In this document: piece by piece, positions 1 to 8,464 of the stretch
How positions within the stretch are numbered: position 1 is the first letter of the stretch
Layout of the letters: each line of letters starts with the position of its first letter
Assembly (NCBI GenBank): GCA_029884335.1
Contig: JAOUIA010000023.1
Coordinates: 1 to 52,439 of the forward strand
Reading direction: 5' to 3'
DNA length: 52,439 nt
Source of the DNA: Betaproteobacteria bacterium
GTDB lineage: Bacteria; Pseudomonadota; Gammaproteobacteria; Burkholderiales; Casimicrobiaceae
Notes under the pieces: generated by a model
Told to the model about the DNA's origin: nothing
The model's input: the letters and a program-made list of their open reading frames with translations, nothing else
Databases searched by the model: none
Program-made: the position numbers and the translations under genes

Positions 1-191
1 GCCTGCGGAAGGCCACGCGCGAGCTCTCGCTGCCGCACCCGCGCATGCACGAGCGGGCCTTCGTCCTGCGGCCGCTGGCGGACATCGCGCCGGCCGCGCG
101 GGTGCCGGGCCGGGGCGTGGCCGCAGCGCTCGCCCGCCAGGTCGCCGGACAGCGCATCGCCCGCACCCGCAGCCACCCGCGCTACCGCTGA
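1..191 (+). CDS. folK: FolK, C-terminal part (HPPK), cut by window start
   Basis: Open from the first bases (reading frame begins at base 3) to TGA at 189-191. The visible C-terminus contains PHPRMHERAFVLRPLADIAP, the conserved substrate-binding segment of 6-hydroxymethyl-7,8-dihydropterin pyrophosphokinase. That cytoplasmic enzyme passes pyrophosphate from ATP to hydroxymethyldihydropterin in folate synthesis. The stop overlaps the ATG of the next gene by one base (TGATG), so the two are probably translated from one message. The N-terminal two thirds, including the ATP site, lie outside the window. Confidence 0.9.
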   Translation, partial: LRKATRELSLPHPRMHERAFVLRPLADIAPAARVPGRGVAAALARQVAGQRIARTRSHPRYR

Positions 192-835
192 TGCAACTCG
201 CAGGCTGCCGCTACGTCGTCGTCGAAGGGCCGATCGGCGCTGGCAAGACCAGCCTCGCGCGCGCGCTCGCGCAGCACATGGGCGCCGACGTCCTGCTCGA
301 GCTGCCCGAGGACAACCCGTTCCTCGCGCGCTTCTACGCGGACATGGCGCGCTACGCGCTGCCGGCGCAGCTCAACTTCCTGTTCCAGCGCGTCGACCAG
401 CTGCGCGGGCTCGCCCAGCTCGACATGTTCGGGCGCGCCACGGTCGCGGACTTCCTGTTCGACAAGGACCCGCTGTTCGCGCGCCTCAACCTGACCGACG
501 ACGAGTTCGCGCTCTACGAGAAGATCTACGCGCACCTGAAGCCCCAGGTGCCGGTGCCCGACCTCGTCGTCTACCTGCAGGCGCCGGTCGCCACGCTCGT
601 CGAGCGCGTGCACCGCCGCGGCGTGGAGAGCGAGCGGGAGATGCCGGAGTCCTACCTCGCGCGGCTCGCCGAGGCCTACGCGCGCTTCTTCTACCAGTAC
701 GACGAGGCGCCGCTGATGATCGTCAACAGCGAGCGGCTCAACTTCGTCGACAACCCGGACCACTTCGCGCTGCTCGTCGGGCGAATCGACGCGATGCGCG
801 GCCAGCGGGAGTTCTTCAACCTTGGCAACGCCTAG
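191..835 (+). CDS. Deoxynucleoside kinase family protein
   Basis: A 214-residue P-loop kinase with the Walker A segment GPIGAGKT at residues 13-20. It has an acidic ELPEDNPF segment just after, as in deoxyadenosine/deoxyguanosine kinases, and an Arg-rich lid region around residues 135-150 (RVHRRGVESEREMPESYL). The family phosphorylates deoxynucleosides with ATP in the cytoplasm; the exact base cannot be read from the sequence. The ATG overlaps the folK stop and panB-panC follow, an order familiar from betaproteobacteria. Length is normal for the family. Confidence 0.85.
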   Translation: MQLAGCRYVVVEGPIGAGKTSLARALAQHMGADVLLELPEDNPFLARFYADMARYALPAQLNFLFQRVDQLRGLAQLDMFGRATVADFLFDKDPLFARLNLTDDEFALYEKIYAHLKPQVPVPDLVVYLQAPVATLVERVHRRGVESEREMPESYLARLAEAYARFFYQYDEAPLMIVNSERLNFVDNPDHFALLVGRIDAMRGQREFFNLGNA

Positions 836-842
836 ATTAACG

Positions 843-915
843 ACCCCCACGCTCACTGCGTTCGCTGCCTCCCCGGGGGAGCGGCGTTCGCCCAGCGGCG
901 AGGGGCCCCGTGACG
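843..915. repeat. Burkholderiales-type intergenic GC-rich inverted repeat, copy 1
   Basis: The spacer after the kinase holds a segment of the form CCCCCACGCTCACTGCG followed by a purine-rich complement (CCTCCCCGGGGGAGCGG) and more imperfect dyads to about 1020. A related segment in the opposite orientation lies between petB and petC (24366-24420). Sequences of this style are common between genes in Burkholderiales, from memory. It has no T tract, so it is not a standard intrinsic terminator. Confidence 0.5.
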
Positions 916-1039
916 CGGAGCGCACGGGGATCGACGCCAAGGCGAATCGCCGCGCCGGCCGACGCGCGGACGGCCGCGACTCGCGACCGCACGCGGAGGC
1001 CGGCGGGTCAGTGGCTTGGGACGGCCCGGCGCCACTGAC

Positions 1040-1870
<831 letters not shown>

Positions 1871-1892
1871 CGTCCGCGTCCAGGGAGGCCGC

Positions 1893-2750
1893 ATGCAGAT
1901 CTGCCAATCGCAAGCCGAGCTCGCCAGGCACCTCGAGCGCTTCGAGCGCGTGGCGTTCGTGCCCACGATGGGCAACCTGCACCGCGGCCACCTCTCGCTG
2001 GTGGACATCGCGCGCGAGCGCGGCGACTGCGTGGTGACGAGCATCTTCGTCAACCGCCTGCAGTTCGGCCCGAACGAGGACTTCGACCGCTACCCGCGCA
2101 CGTTCGAGGCGGACCGCGAGGGACTCGAGCGGCGCGGCGTCGACGTGCTGTTCGCGCCCGACGAGCAGGAGATGTACCCGACGCCGCAGGTCTACCGCGT
2201 GCAGCCGCCGCCGCTCGCCACCGAGCTCGAGGGCGCGTTCCGGCCGGGGTTCTTCGACGGCGTGTGCACGGTCGTGCTCAAGCTGTTCAACCTCGTGCAG
2301 CCCGACATCGCCGTGTTCGGCAAGAAGGACCGCCAGCAGCTCAAGATCGTGCGCGGCATGGTCCAGCAGTTCAACATGCCGATCCAGATCGTCGCGGCCG
2401 AGACCGTGCGCGCGGACGACGGGCTCGCGCTGTCGTCGCGCAACGGCTACCTGACGGCCGACGAGCGCAAGGAGGCGCCGCGGATGTACCGCACGCTGCG
2501 CTGGATCGCCGACGAGATCGCCGGCGGGCGCACCGACTACGCGAACCTGGAGGTCGCCGGCCGCGCCGAGCTCGCCCGCAACGGCTGGAGCGTCGACTAC
2601 GTCGCGGTGCGCCACGGGCTCGCGCTGCGCATTCCGCACCCCGAGGGCTACGACCACCCGAACCTGCTGATCGTGCTCGCGGCCGCGAAGCTCGGCAATA
2701 CCCGCCTGATCGACAACGTGGACGTAGTGCCCAAGCACAACGAGGATTGA
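1893..2750 (+). CDS. panC: Pantothenate synthetase PanC
   Basis: 285 residues, the usual length. PanC joins pantoate and beta-alanine using ATP, via a pantoyl-adenylate. The nucleotidyl-transferase motif HRGH is at residues 30-33 after [17 protein letters not shown] (near 150) and LSSRNGYL (near 186) are the other family signatures. It is the last gene of the panBC pair. Its final codons and stop (CAACGAGGATTGA, 2738-2750) recur exactly at 3024-3036 just before the next gene; this is reported as a separate observation. Confidence 0.95.
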   Translation: MQICQSQAELARHLERFERVAFVPTMGNLHRGHLSLVDIARERGDCVVTSIFVNRLQFGPNEDFDRYPRTFEADREGLERRGVDVLFAPDEQEMYPTPQVYRVQPPPLATELEGAFRPGFFDGVCTVVLKLFNLVQPDIAVFGKKDRQQLKIVRGMVQQFNMPIQIVAAETVRADDGLALSSRNGYLTADERKEAPRMYRTLRWIADEIAGGRTDYANLEVAGRAELARNGWSVDYVAVRHGLALRIPHPEGYDHPNLLIVLAAAKLGNTRLIDNVDVVPKHNED

Positions 2751-2823
2751 GATCAGGTGCGTCGGACCGAAGCACGACACCGGCGCTGACCGGCGATGAA
2801 GCTCACGCCCGCCCTCACCCCAA

Positions 2824-2990
2824 CCCTCTCCCCCGTGTCCGGGGGAGAGGGAGTCGCGTTTCCGCTCTCCCCCGTGTGCGGGGGAGAGGGAGCCGCGTTT
2901 CCCCTTCCTGCGTGTCGGCGAGGGGCGCGGCAACGCAGCCGCGCTGGCGCACGCCCGGGCAGCGTCCCCTCTCCCGCTTGCGGGAGAGGG
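2824..2990. repeat. Array of three near-perfect hairpins (CCCTCTCCC...GGGAGAGGG type)
   Basis: Three inverted repeats lie in tandem. The first has an 11-base arm (2824-2834 with 2841-2851), the second a 9-base arm (2865-2873 with 2880-2888) and the third a 10-base arm (2967-2976 with 2981-2990, loop CTTG). The arms are variants of one sequence, CCTCTCCC/GGGAGAGG. A related single hairpin sits between hisD and hisG at 36281-36310. Such units are frequent between genes in many proteobacteria. They may end or stabilise the panC transcript, but there is no T run. Confidence 0.75.
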
Positions 2991-3040
2991 TCGGGGTGAG
3001 GGCGCCCGGACGTGTCGCCCCTCCAACGAGGATTGAACGC

Positions 3041-4018
3041 ATGAACTCTCTTCGGCGCCTGCTCGTCGCCGCGCTCGCTGGCATTGGCGCGCTTGCAGCC
3101 GCTCCCGCTGCGCTCGCGCAGGCCTGGCCCGCCAGGCCCATCCGCCTCGTCGTGCCCTTCCCGCCGGGCGCGGGCACCGACACCGTGGCGCGATTCGTCG
3201 CACAGAAGCTCTCGGAATCGATGGCCGCAACGATCGTCGTCGAGAACAGGACGGGCGCCGGCGGCGCGATCGGCGCGGCCGAGGTCGCGAAGGCCGATCC
3301 CGACGGCTACACGCTGCTGTTCGTCGCCTCGCCGTTCACCACCGTCGCGGCGGCGTCGAAGCAAGCGGGCTACGACCCGGTGCAGCAGTTCGTGCCGGTC
3401 GCGCCGATCGCGGTGGGGCCGCTGGCGTTCGTCGTCCACCCCGACGTGCCGGCGGCGACGATGCGCGAGTTCGTCGAATACGCGCGGCGCAACCCCGGCA
3501 AGCTCAACTACGGCTCCGCGGGCCCGGGCAGCGTCAACCACCTCGCCCTCGAACTGTTCAAGGCGCGCACCGGCACCGACGTCGCGCACGTGCCCTACCG
3601 CGGCATCGCGGATGCGACCAAGGACCTGCTCGGCGGCCAGCTGCAGGCGATGACGGCGTCGATCCCGGCGACGCTGCCGCTCGCCGCCGAGAAGCGCGTG
3701 CGCGTGCTCGCGGTCACGGGCGAGCGGCGCATCGCGCAGCTGCCCGACGTGCCGAGCTGGCAGGAGCAGGGCGTGCCGGACGCGAACGTGGTCAACTACT
3801 GGGGCATCGTCGCGCCGGTGGGCACGCCGCGCGACGCGGTCGCGAAGCTCAACGCCGCCGTGCAGAAGGTGCTAGCGCAGCCCGACGTCAAGGCGCGCCT
3901 CGAGCGCGAGGGCGCCGAGCTCGTCCCCGGCGCGCCCGAGCGCCTGGGCGCGCTGATCGAGCGCGACCTCGCCGGCTGGCGCCGGCTGATCGCCGAGGCG
4001 CGGCTCACGTTCGAGTAG
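3041..4018 (+). CDS. Tripartite tricarboxylate transporter substrate-binding protein (TctC/Bug family)
   Basis: 325 residues. An N-terminal signal peptide (about residues 1-26, MNSLRR then a hydrophobic core ending ALAQ) directs it to the periplasm. The mature start, WPARPIRLVVPFPPGAGTD, is the hallmark of Bug proteins, followed by VVENRTGAGGAIGAAEVAKADPDGYTLL and HVPYRG. The family binds carboxylates for TctAB-type uptake or sensing. No tctA or tctB is nearby, so it is an orphan receptor, as most Bug proteins are in Burkholderiales, and its ligand is unknown. Its 3' end overlaps the opposing EamA gene by 14 bases. Confidence 0.92.
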   Translation: MNSLRRLLVAALAGIGALAAAPAALAQAWPARPIRLVVPFPPGAGTDTVARFVAQKLSESMAATIVVENRTGAGGAIGAAEVAKADPDGYTLLFVASPFTTVAAASKQAGYDPVQQFVPVAPIAVGPLAFVVHPDVPAATMREFVEYARRNPGKLNYGSAGPGSVNHLALELFKARTGTDVAHVPYRGIADATKDLLGGQLQAMTASIPATLPLAAEKRVRVLAVTGERRIAQLPDVPSWQEQGVPDANVVNYWGIVAPVGTPRDAVAKLNAAVQKVLAQPDVKARLEREGAELVPGAPERLGALIERDLAGWRRLIAEARLTFE

Positions 4019-4919
4019 CCGCGCGCGGCCGGCGCGCGGCGAGCGCGATCGCGTTGCCCGCGACTGCGAGCGCGACGCCGGCGACCGCGATCCAGGTCCA
4101 GCGGTACGACTCGAAGAAGGTCGAAAGCAGCATCGCGAGCACCGGCGTCGCGATGCCGATGAAGCTCGTCGGCCCGGGCCCCACGCGCGCGAGCAGCGTG
4201 AGGTAGGCCGCGAACGCCGCGACGCTGCCGACCACGGCGAGGTAGACGAGCGAGGCGACGTACGGCAGCCGCGCGTCGAAGGCCCACGCGTCGCCCCGCA
4301 GGACGGCCGCCGCCGCCGCGACGAGCGCGCCGTAGGCCATTCCCCACGCGGCGCCGGGCAGCACCTCCACGCCGTCGCGCTGCAAGCGCATCGACACGAC
4401 GTTGCCGACCGCCGCGATCGTGGTTGCGGCGAACGCCCATGCCACGCCGATCGCGAGCGCGGGATCACCGCGCGAGAGATCGACCTCCGGCAGGAACAGC
4501 AGCGCCACGCCGGTCACGCCGAGCACCGCGCCGACGAGCGTGCGCGCCGTCACCGGCATGCCGAAGGCGAGCCGCGCGCCGAACGGCGTCATGAACACGA
4601 TGGTCGAGAACACGACGGCCACCAGCCCCGATGCGACGTGGCGCTCCGCCTCGTACACCGCGACGTAGTTGAGGCCGAACATCGTCAGGCCCTGCGCGGC
4701 GAGCCACGCGTGCGTGCGCCGGGGAAACGCCAGGGATCGGCCCGTCGCGAGACACCACGCGGCGAGCAGCGCCGCCGCGAGCGCGAAGCGATACGCCACC
4801 GACACGCCGGGCGCGACCGTGCCGAGCTGGAACTTGATCGCGAGCCACGTGGAGCCCCAGATGAGCGTGCACGCCGCGAACAACGCGGGCGCGCCGATGG
4901 CGCGCGGGCCGGTCGTCAT
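4005..4919 (-). CDS. EamA-family (DMT superfamily) transporter
   Basis: 304 residues, about ten hydrophobic segments, with two EamA halves. The first half begins LFAACTLIWGSTWLAIKFQ, the usual N-terminal signature (WGSTW). The second half begins near residue 155 with GVAWAFAATTIAAVGNVVSMR. Members export amino acids or other metabolites through the inner membrane; the substrate cannot be deduced. It is convergent with the Bug gene and overlaps its end by 14 bases. A second, only distantly similar paralogue lies at 10543-11484. Confidence 0.88.
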   Translation of the reverse strand: MTTGPRAIGAPALFAACTLIWGSTWLAIKFQLGTVAPGVSVAYRFALAAALLAAWCLATGRSLAFPRRTHAWLAAQGLTMFGLNYVAVYEAERHVASGLVAVVFSTIVFMTPFGARLAFGMPVTARTLVGAVLGVTGVALLFLPEVDLSRGDPALAIGVAWAFAATTIAAVGNVVSMRLQRDGVEVLPGAAWGMAYGALVAAAAAVLRGDAWAFDARLPYVASLVYLAVVGSVAAFAAYLTLLARVGPGPTSFIGIATPVLAMLLSTFFESYRWTWIAVAGVALAVAGNAIALAARRPRAATRT

Positions 4920-5166
4920 GGTCGCGTCACACCGGGCAGGCTGTGCGCGACAAGGGGAAGCGTACGGGAGCGACGCAAGGTGTGCGCATGTTGTGCCGGA
5001 GCGCGCACCGCGCTGCGCAACGCGCGCTGCAGGACAAACGGTGCGGCGAGCTCGCGCGACGGCGTCGGCGCGCCGGGAATCAGCAGTTTAGCCGACCCGG
5101 CCTGCCGCTCGTCGCTGCCCGCACGCTTCTTGCGCCACGCTGCGCGATCCCCCACGCAGGACACTC

Positions 5167-5940
5167 ATGCCTTCGCGCCTTTTTGCCCGCCGCGCGCGCA
5201 AGCGCAACGCCGCCGGCACCGATCTCCCCGCGGTGTTCCGCGTCCGACGTCCGCGATCGCCCGTCGTGGCGCCGCCCCGGCATGCGCCGCTGCGCCCCGA
5301 GGACGCGACGTGCCCCGATCCCGCCGCTGCGAGCCCGGGCGCGCACGCGTGCCTCGCGCTGGAGCACGTCGACCTCGCGATCGGGGTGCTGCGGCGGCAC
5401 CTCGACGCGGAGCCGCGGCCGATGCCGGCGGCGTGGGTGATGCTGCTCGACCTGTGCCGCACGCACGGCCGCGAGGCGGCGTTTCGCGAAGCGGCCGTGG
5501 AGTTCCACCGGCGCTGCAACGTCTGCACGCCGGATTGGGAACGCTATCCTCCCGACAGGCGCGAGCCGGGACTGGAGGCCTTCCCGCGCATCCTGCGCGA
5601 ATTGACGCTGGCCTGGGGAACGCACGAGTGCAGCCGCCTGCTCGACCGCCTCCTGTTCGACAACCGCGGCGGCGAGCGCCGCGGGTTCACGATGAACGCG
5701 TACAACGACCTGATCGCGCTGCGTCGCGTGGCCGGCGCCGTGCTCGAGACCATCGAGCAGGACTTCGTCGAGGAGTCGAAGGTGCGCGGCGCCCATGCAC
5801 AGGCGCGAGCCGAGGCCGACGCACAGACGGGCGACGAGCCGCCGCTCCCGGCGTCCGCCGTGCCGCTGGCACGCGAGCTCGAGAGCCAGCTCGAGGCCGA
5901 CCTCGCGGCAACCGGCAGCGCGCCGCTCGCGGCCGACTGA
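5167..5940 (+). CDS. Protein of unknown function, FimV-like helical domain suspected
   Basis: 257 residues with a basic N-terminus (MPSRLFARRARKR) and no signal peptide or membrane segment. The centre (residues 60-160) reads like two short helical repeats: LDLAIGVLRRHL, then PAAWVMLLDLCRTHGREAAFREAAVEFHRRCNVCTPDWE. That resembles the helical region of a family of FimV/TPR-related proteins in betaproteobacteria, judged from memory only. The C-terminal third is polar and Ala/Glu-rich. ATG is chosen because AGGAC lies 8 bases upstream. It is divergent from the EamA gene across about 250 bases in which I see no other gene. Confidence 0.6.
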   Translation: MPSRLFARRARKRNAAGTDLPAVFRVRRPRSPVVAPPRHAPLRPEDATCPDPAAASPGAHACLALEHVDLAIGVLRRHLDAEPRPMPAAWVMLLDLCRTHGREAAFREAAVEFHRRCNVCTPDWERYPPDRREPGLEAFPRILRELTLAWGTHECSRLLDRLLFDNRGGERRGFTMNAYNDLIALRRVAGAVLETIEQDFVEESKVRGAHAQARAEADAQTGDEPPLPASAVPLARELESQLEADLAATGSAPLAAD

Positions 5941-6301
5941 CGGCCGACTCGCAGTGCCAGTGGGCGGTACCGGCCAGATCCGGTCGTAGCGCCTCTATCC
6001 CCGAAGCGGTCGATCGCGGGCAACGCTTGGCCGATCCAGCCACTCGACTTCGCCAGCAGCGGGCGTATGGCGCTGGTGATCGCCACGGATACTTGAACTG
6101 GTGTTGTCGTGAATACGCCAGCGCCGCGATAGTTCTCATTGCGTCTTCGGGGAAATGAGCCTATAAGCTCAATCACGCGTCAAGTAACCACAGGTCTTGG
6201 CGCTCCACCCCGAGAACTAGGCGCATTGCGCCACGACAGGGTCCTGCGTGCGACGCGCAGACTAATCCTGTCGACAAGATCATCTATCGGGGAACCCATT
6301 C
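5941..6301. other. Spacer of lower GC before the small exported-peptide cluster
   Basis: About 360 bases without a supported gene. GC is visibly lower than in flanking genes and the reading frames are broken by stops, unlike the usual open frames of this genome. The only features I see are a promoter-like pair at 6139-6167 with an imperfect dyad (GAGC...GCTC) over its -10. The composition suggests acquired or decayed DNA. Confidence 0.5.
6139..6167 (+). promoter_or_regulatory. Candidate sigma-70 promoter for the small-peptide cluster
   Basis: TTGCGT at 6139-6144 and TATAAG at 6162-6167 are separated by exactly 17 bases. Transcription would begin near 6174, about 130 bases before the first small ORF. 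The -10 lies in an imperfect inverted repeat (GAGCCTATAAGCTC, 6157-6170) that could be an operator. Prediction from sequence only. Confidence 0.4.
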
Positions 6302-6400
6302 ATGTTGCGCATTCGCAGGCCGGTTGCTGCACTTGCGCTTGCGTTGATTACCGTCTCTCTGCTTGCCAAGGGCAACCTGCTAGCGGAGGTGCGGTTATGA
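6302..6400 (+). CDS. Possible 32-residue leader or exported peptide
   Basis: A 32-codon ORF: basic start MLRIRRP, then the hydrophobic run VAALALALITVSLLA and a short tail. It looks like a bare signal peptide or a single membrane helix. GGGGA lies eight bases before the ATG. Its TGA overlaps the next ATG (ATGA at 6397-6400), a typical translational-coupling junction. No family is recognised. It could be a leader peptide controlling the two ORFs behind it, or chance. Confidence 0.35.
   Translation: MLRIRRPVAALALALITVSLLAKGNLLAEVRL
6385..6390 (+). promoter_or_regulatory. Strong Shine-Dalgarno GGAGGT for the 6397 ORF
   Basis: GGAGGT, six bases before the ATG at 6397 and inside the end of the preceding 32-codon ORF. 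Few genes in this window have so complete a site. It is the main reason to take the 6397 ORF seriously despite its small size. Confidence 0.6.
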
Positions 6401-6582
6401 AGCGAGTTTCGTCGTTCTCCGCAGTTGCTGCACGCAGCGCCGCTGCCGCAGTGGCTCACGGGGAGACGATCACCACCCGCATGATGTGCGTGCCACCACC
6501 CACAGGCAGTGAAACCAATCCCGGCCTCAATCATTTTGGAGTTGGGTCGCCCTATCAGACTGGATCTAGGAGATTTGCATGA
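6397..6582 (+). CDS. Small exported protein candidate, 61 residues, unknown
   Basis: 61 codons. The N-terminus MKRVSSFSAVAARSAAAAVAHG resembles a weak signal peptide with a possible cut after AVAHG. The rest is short and polar with one Cys and a PPP turn. It is preceded by a full GGAGGT site. Its TGA overlaps the ATG of the next ORF (ATGA at 6579-6582), and its own ATG overlaps the stop of the ORF before, making a three-member chain. I do not recognise a family. It could also be a degraded gene fragment. Confidence 0.42.
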   Translation: MKRVSSFSAVAARSAAAAVAHGETITTRMMCVPPPTGSETNPGLNHFGVGSPYQTGSRRFA

Positions 6583-7043
6583 ACATTGTTCCGATACTAT
6601 ATTTGGCCGGAGTCTTGGCCGGACCGTTGCATGCCCAAGTATGTTCGGGTGGCAACGACGGGGGCACCGACGCCACCGGCAACCAGTGCAGCACGCCGAC
6701 CGATGTCGCGGCCTACAAAGCCGGATCGGGGATCACCCGGTCGGCACAAGCCGCAAAGTTAGGCGGCGTTCAGCCATCGGTCGCGGCGGCGCGCACCTTG
6801 ATTGGTTCCGAGAAGATGTCGGGCCCACCTTCGACGCAGACCGTCGTCGCGGAGCCCGCAAGCCGGATGGCAAAGGCCGCGGCACTGCCCAGCGTGCCTG
6901 TGGAAACTGCAAAGATCGAGATCGGGTCGGCATCGCCCTGCTCAGGCGGCGCGGACGGCGGAATGGATGTCACCGGCAATCAGTGCGGGGAAGCACCGGC
7001 AGCTACGGGAATCCTTCTCGTTGCACACCACAGCAAACGCTAG
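6579..7043 (+). CDS. Secreted protein with duplicated Cys-X14-Cys Gly/Asp-rich motif
   Basis: 154 residues with a signal peptide (residues 1-19, cut expected after PLHA). The mature chain starts almost directly with CSGGNDGGTDATGNQC (22-37), and a second copy, CSGGADGGMDVTGNQC, lies near the C-terminus (121-136). Each has two Cys 15 residues apart and Asp/Asn/Gly positions that could bind calcium or form a disulfide loop. The linker is Ala/Ser/Val-rich and unstructured. AGGAGA precedes the ATG by five bases, and the start overlaps the preceding stop. I recall similar DGGxDATGNQC stretches in small exported proteins of beta- and gammaproteobacteria but know no function. Confidence 0.65.
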   Translation: MNIVPILYLAGVLAGPLHAQVCSGGNDGGTDATGNQCSTPTDVAAYKAGSGITRSAQAAKLGGVQPSVAAARTLIGSEKMSGPPSTQTVVAEPASRMAKAAALPSVPVETAKIEIGSASPCSGGADGGMDVTGNQCGEAPAATGILLVAHHSKR

Positions 7044-7322
7044 ACGAACGATCACATGCAATGCAGTCTGGCCTTCGCCACGAGTGACCGAAGTAAGTGG
7101 TTCGGGGAATCCGCCAGCGTCCGCCTTCATAGACGATGACAGGCAGCAGAGGGTCGGGAGGCAACCTCGCTCGCCGAGGCCGAGGAAGCCGCGGCCCTGG
7201 AAGGCGCGATCGCGCTCCGTGACACGGCAACCAACGATCGCATTCCTCAACCCTCCAGCGCGGCGCCCGGTCCTGGAAGCCAGGGTATGGTTGTGCGCCA
7301 GCAAGGCTCGCGCACAACCCCC

Positions 7323-8048
7323 TTAGCAACCGCAGGCTGCTTCGTGGCCGGCGACCTGTCCCGCCTTCCGGACGATCTTGCCGGGGCCCGCGTTGCGGCT
7401 GAGGTAGACGCGCTCGTCGTATCCGCAGTTGTCGTCCGGGATGTCGACCAGGAAGTCGAGGCGGCCATCGCCATCGAGGTCGCCGGCCCAGTGGATCGTC
7501 GGCGTGGTATCGCCACCGTAGTGCCCTTCACGCTCGACCTGGAAGAGGAACTGCTTGGCATTGCCCGAGGCCAGGTGATAACGCCTGTAGCCGTCGGGCG
7601 TTTGCACCCACGACACCTTCACATCGCTTTGAGGGAATAGCCACTGGCCGGTGCGGCGCAGCGTGCGCACCTGCTTGCCCTCGAACGCATCGTCCGAACG
7701 AAAGTGTCGATGGGCCGTCGAGACCGGCCCGGCGGGAAGATTGAGCCCCTGGAACCAGGCGATGGCTGCCTCGCCGTCGGCGAACGTCGGCAGTCCCAGG
7801 ACATCGACCGGCTCCTGTTCCTCGAGGATGTTGGGCATCGAGGTCCCGGACACGGTGACGTCGACATCGCGGATCTCGCAGTCGCGGACCTTGCACACCA
7901 GCGCCTGCCAGGCGCCCGTCGAAGGCAGGGTGCCGCCAGGAAATGAGCGACCGGGTTGAATCACCGCGGTGGCAACGGGATCCGCGGCCAGCGCCGACGT
8001 CGACACCGAAAGGGCGGCAAGGAGGCTCGCAAGGAGGATGCGGTTCAT
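7323..8048 (-). CDS. Secreted protein with FG-GAP/EF-like Asp repeat, unknown
   Basis: 241 residues from the ATG at 8048, chosen because it begins a clear signal peptide (MNRILLASLLAALSVSTSALA). The frame is open further upstream without signal character. The middle has CKVRDCEIRDVDV. The C-terminal third contains GDLDGDGRLDFLVD, the Asp-rich loop seen in FG-GAP/VCBS repeats and dockerin-like calcium sites, and the chain ends with two close Cys (AACGC). It is probably periplasmic or surface-exposed. It converges with the small exported cluster across about 280 bases that hold nothing I can identify. Confidence 0.65.
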   Translation of the reverse strand: MNRILLASLLAALSVSTSALAADPVATAVIQPGRSFPGGTLPSTGAWQALVCKVRDCEIRDVDVTVSGTSMPNILEEQEPVDVLGLPTFADGEAAIAWFQGLNLPAGPVSTAHRHFRSDDAFEGKQVRTLRRTGQWLFPQSDVKVSWVQTPDGYRRYHLASGNAKQFLFQVEREGHYGGDTTPTIHWAGDLDGDGRLDFLVDIPDDNCGYDERVYLSRNAGPGKIVRKAGQVAGHEAACGC

Positions 8049-8464
8049 TGGCTTCCAGGAGGCGATTGCACGACTACATCCTGGGACAAGCCACGCCAGA
8101 TGTCGTGGCAAACCGCGGGCAGCTTGCGGAAGAGTGCGGAATTCGACCGCGACCCGGCGGAGGCTACCGGCGCTCAGCCTGTGGCGAGGCAATGCGCGCC
8201 ACTGGTGCATGGCCCACCGGACACGACCTCAGCAGGAGCCCCCGTGACGAGGCTGGTGGATACGTTGGCCGCCGGCACAGCGCCCCCGCGTTCCCCCAGT
8301 TCCCCGTCGGCCCGGGCAGGTGGAGACGTGTTACACCGCCCCCGAGGACGCAACAGGGGCGTTGGATTTGCTGGCCGTTATCCGTTGCGCCACGTCAAGG
8401 AAGGGGCCGTTCACTGGCCTAGGATCACCATGGATGTGGCTGCGTTGCCGCAGACGGTGTGGGC
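8049..8464. other. Spacer between divergent genes, no gene seen
   Basis: About 415 bases. All frames are either short or lack a usable start and family resemblance. Both flanking genes read outward, so promoters for the secreted FG-GAP-like protein and the Fe-S protein should lie here, but I see no convincing -35/-10 pair and no hairpin of note. Confidence 0.4.

Noticed and set aside
1016-1039. Upstream TTG start of panB
   Set aside because: The eight extra residues have no counterpart in the family, and the ATG at 1040 is the stronger start codon.
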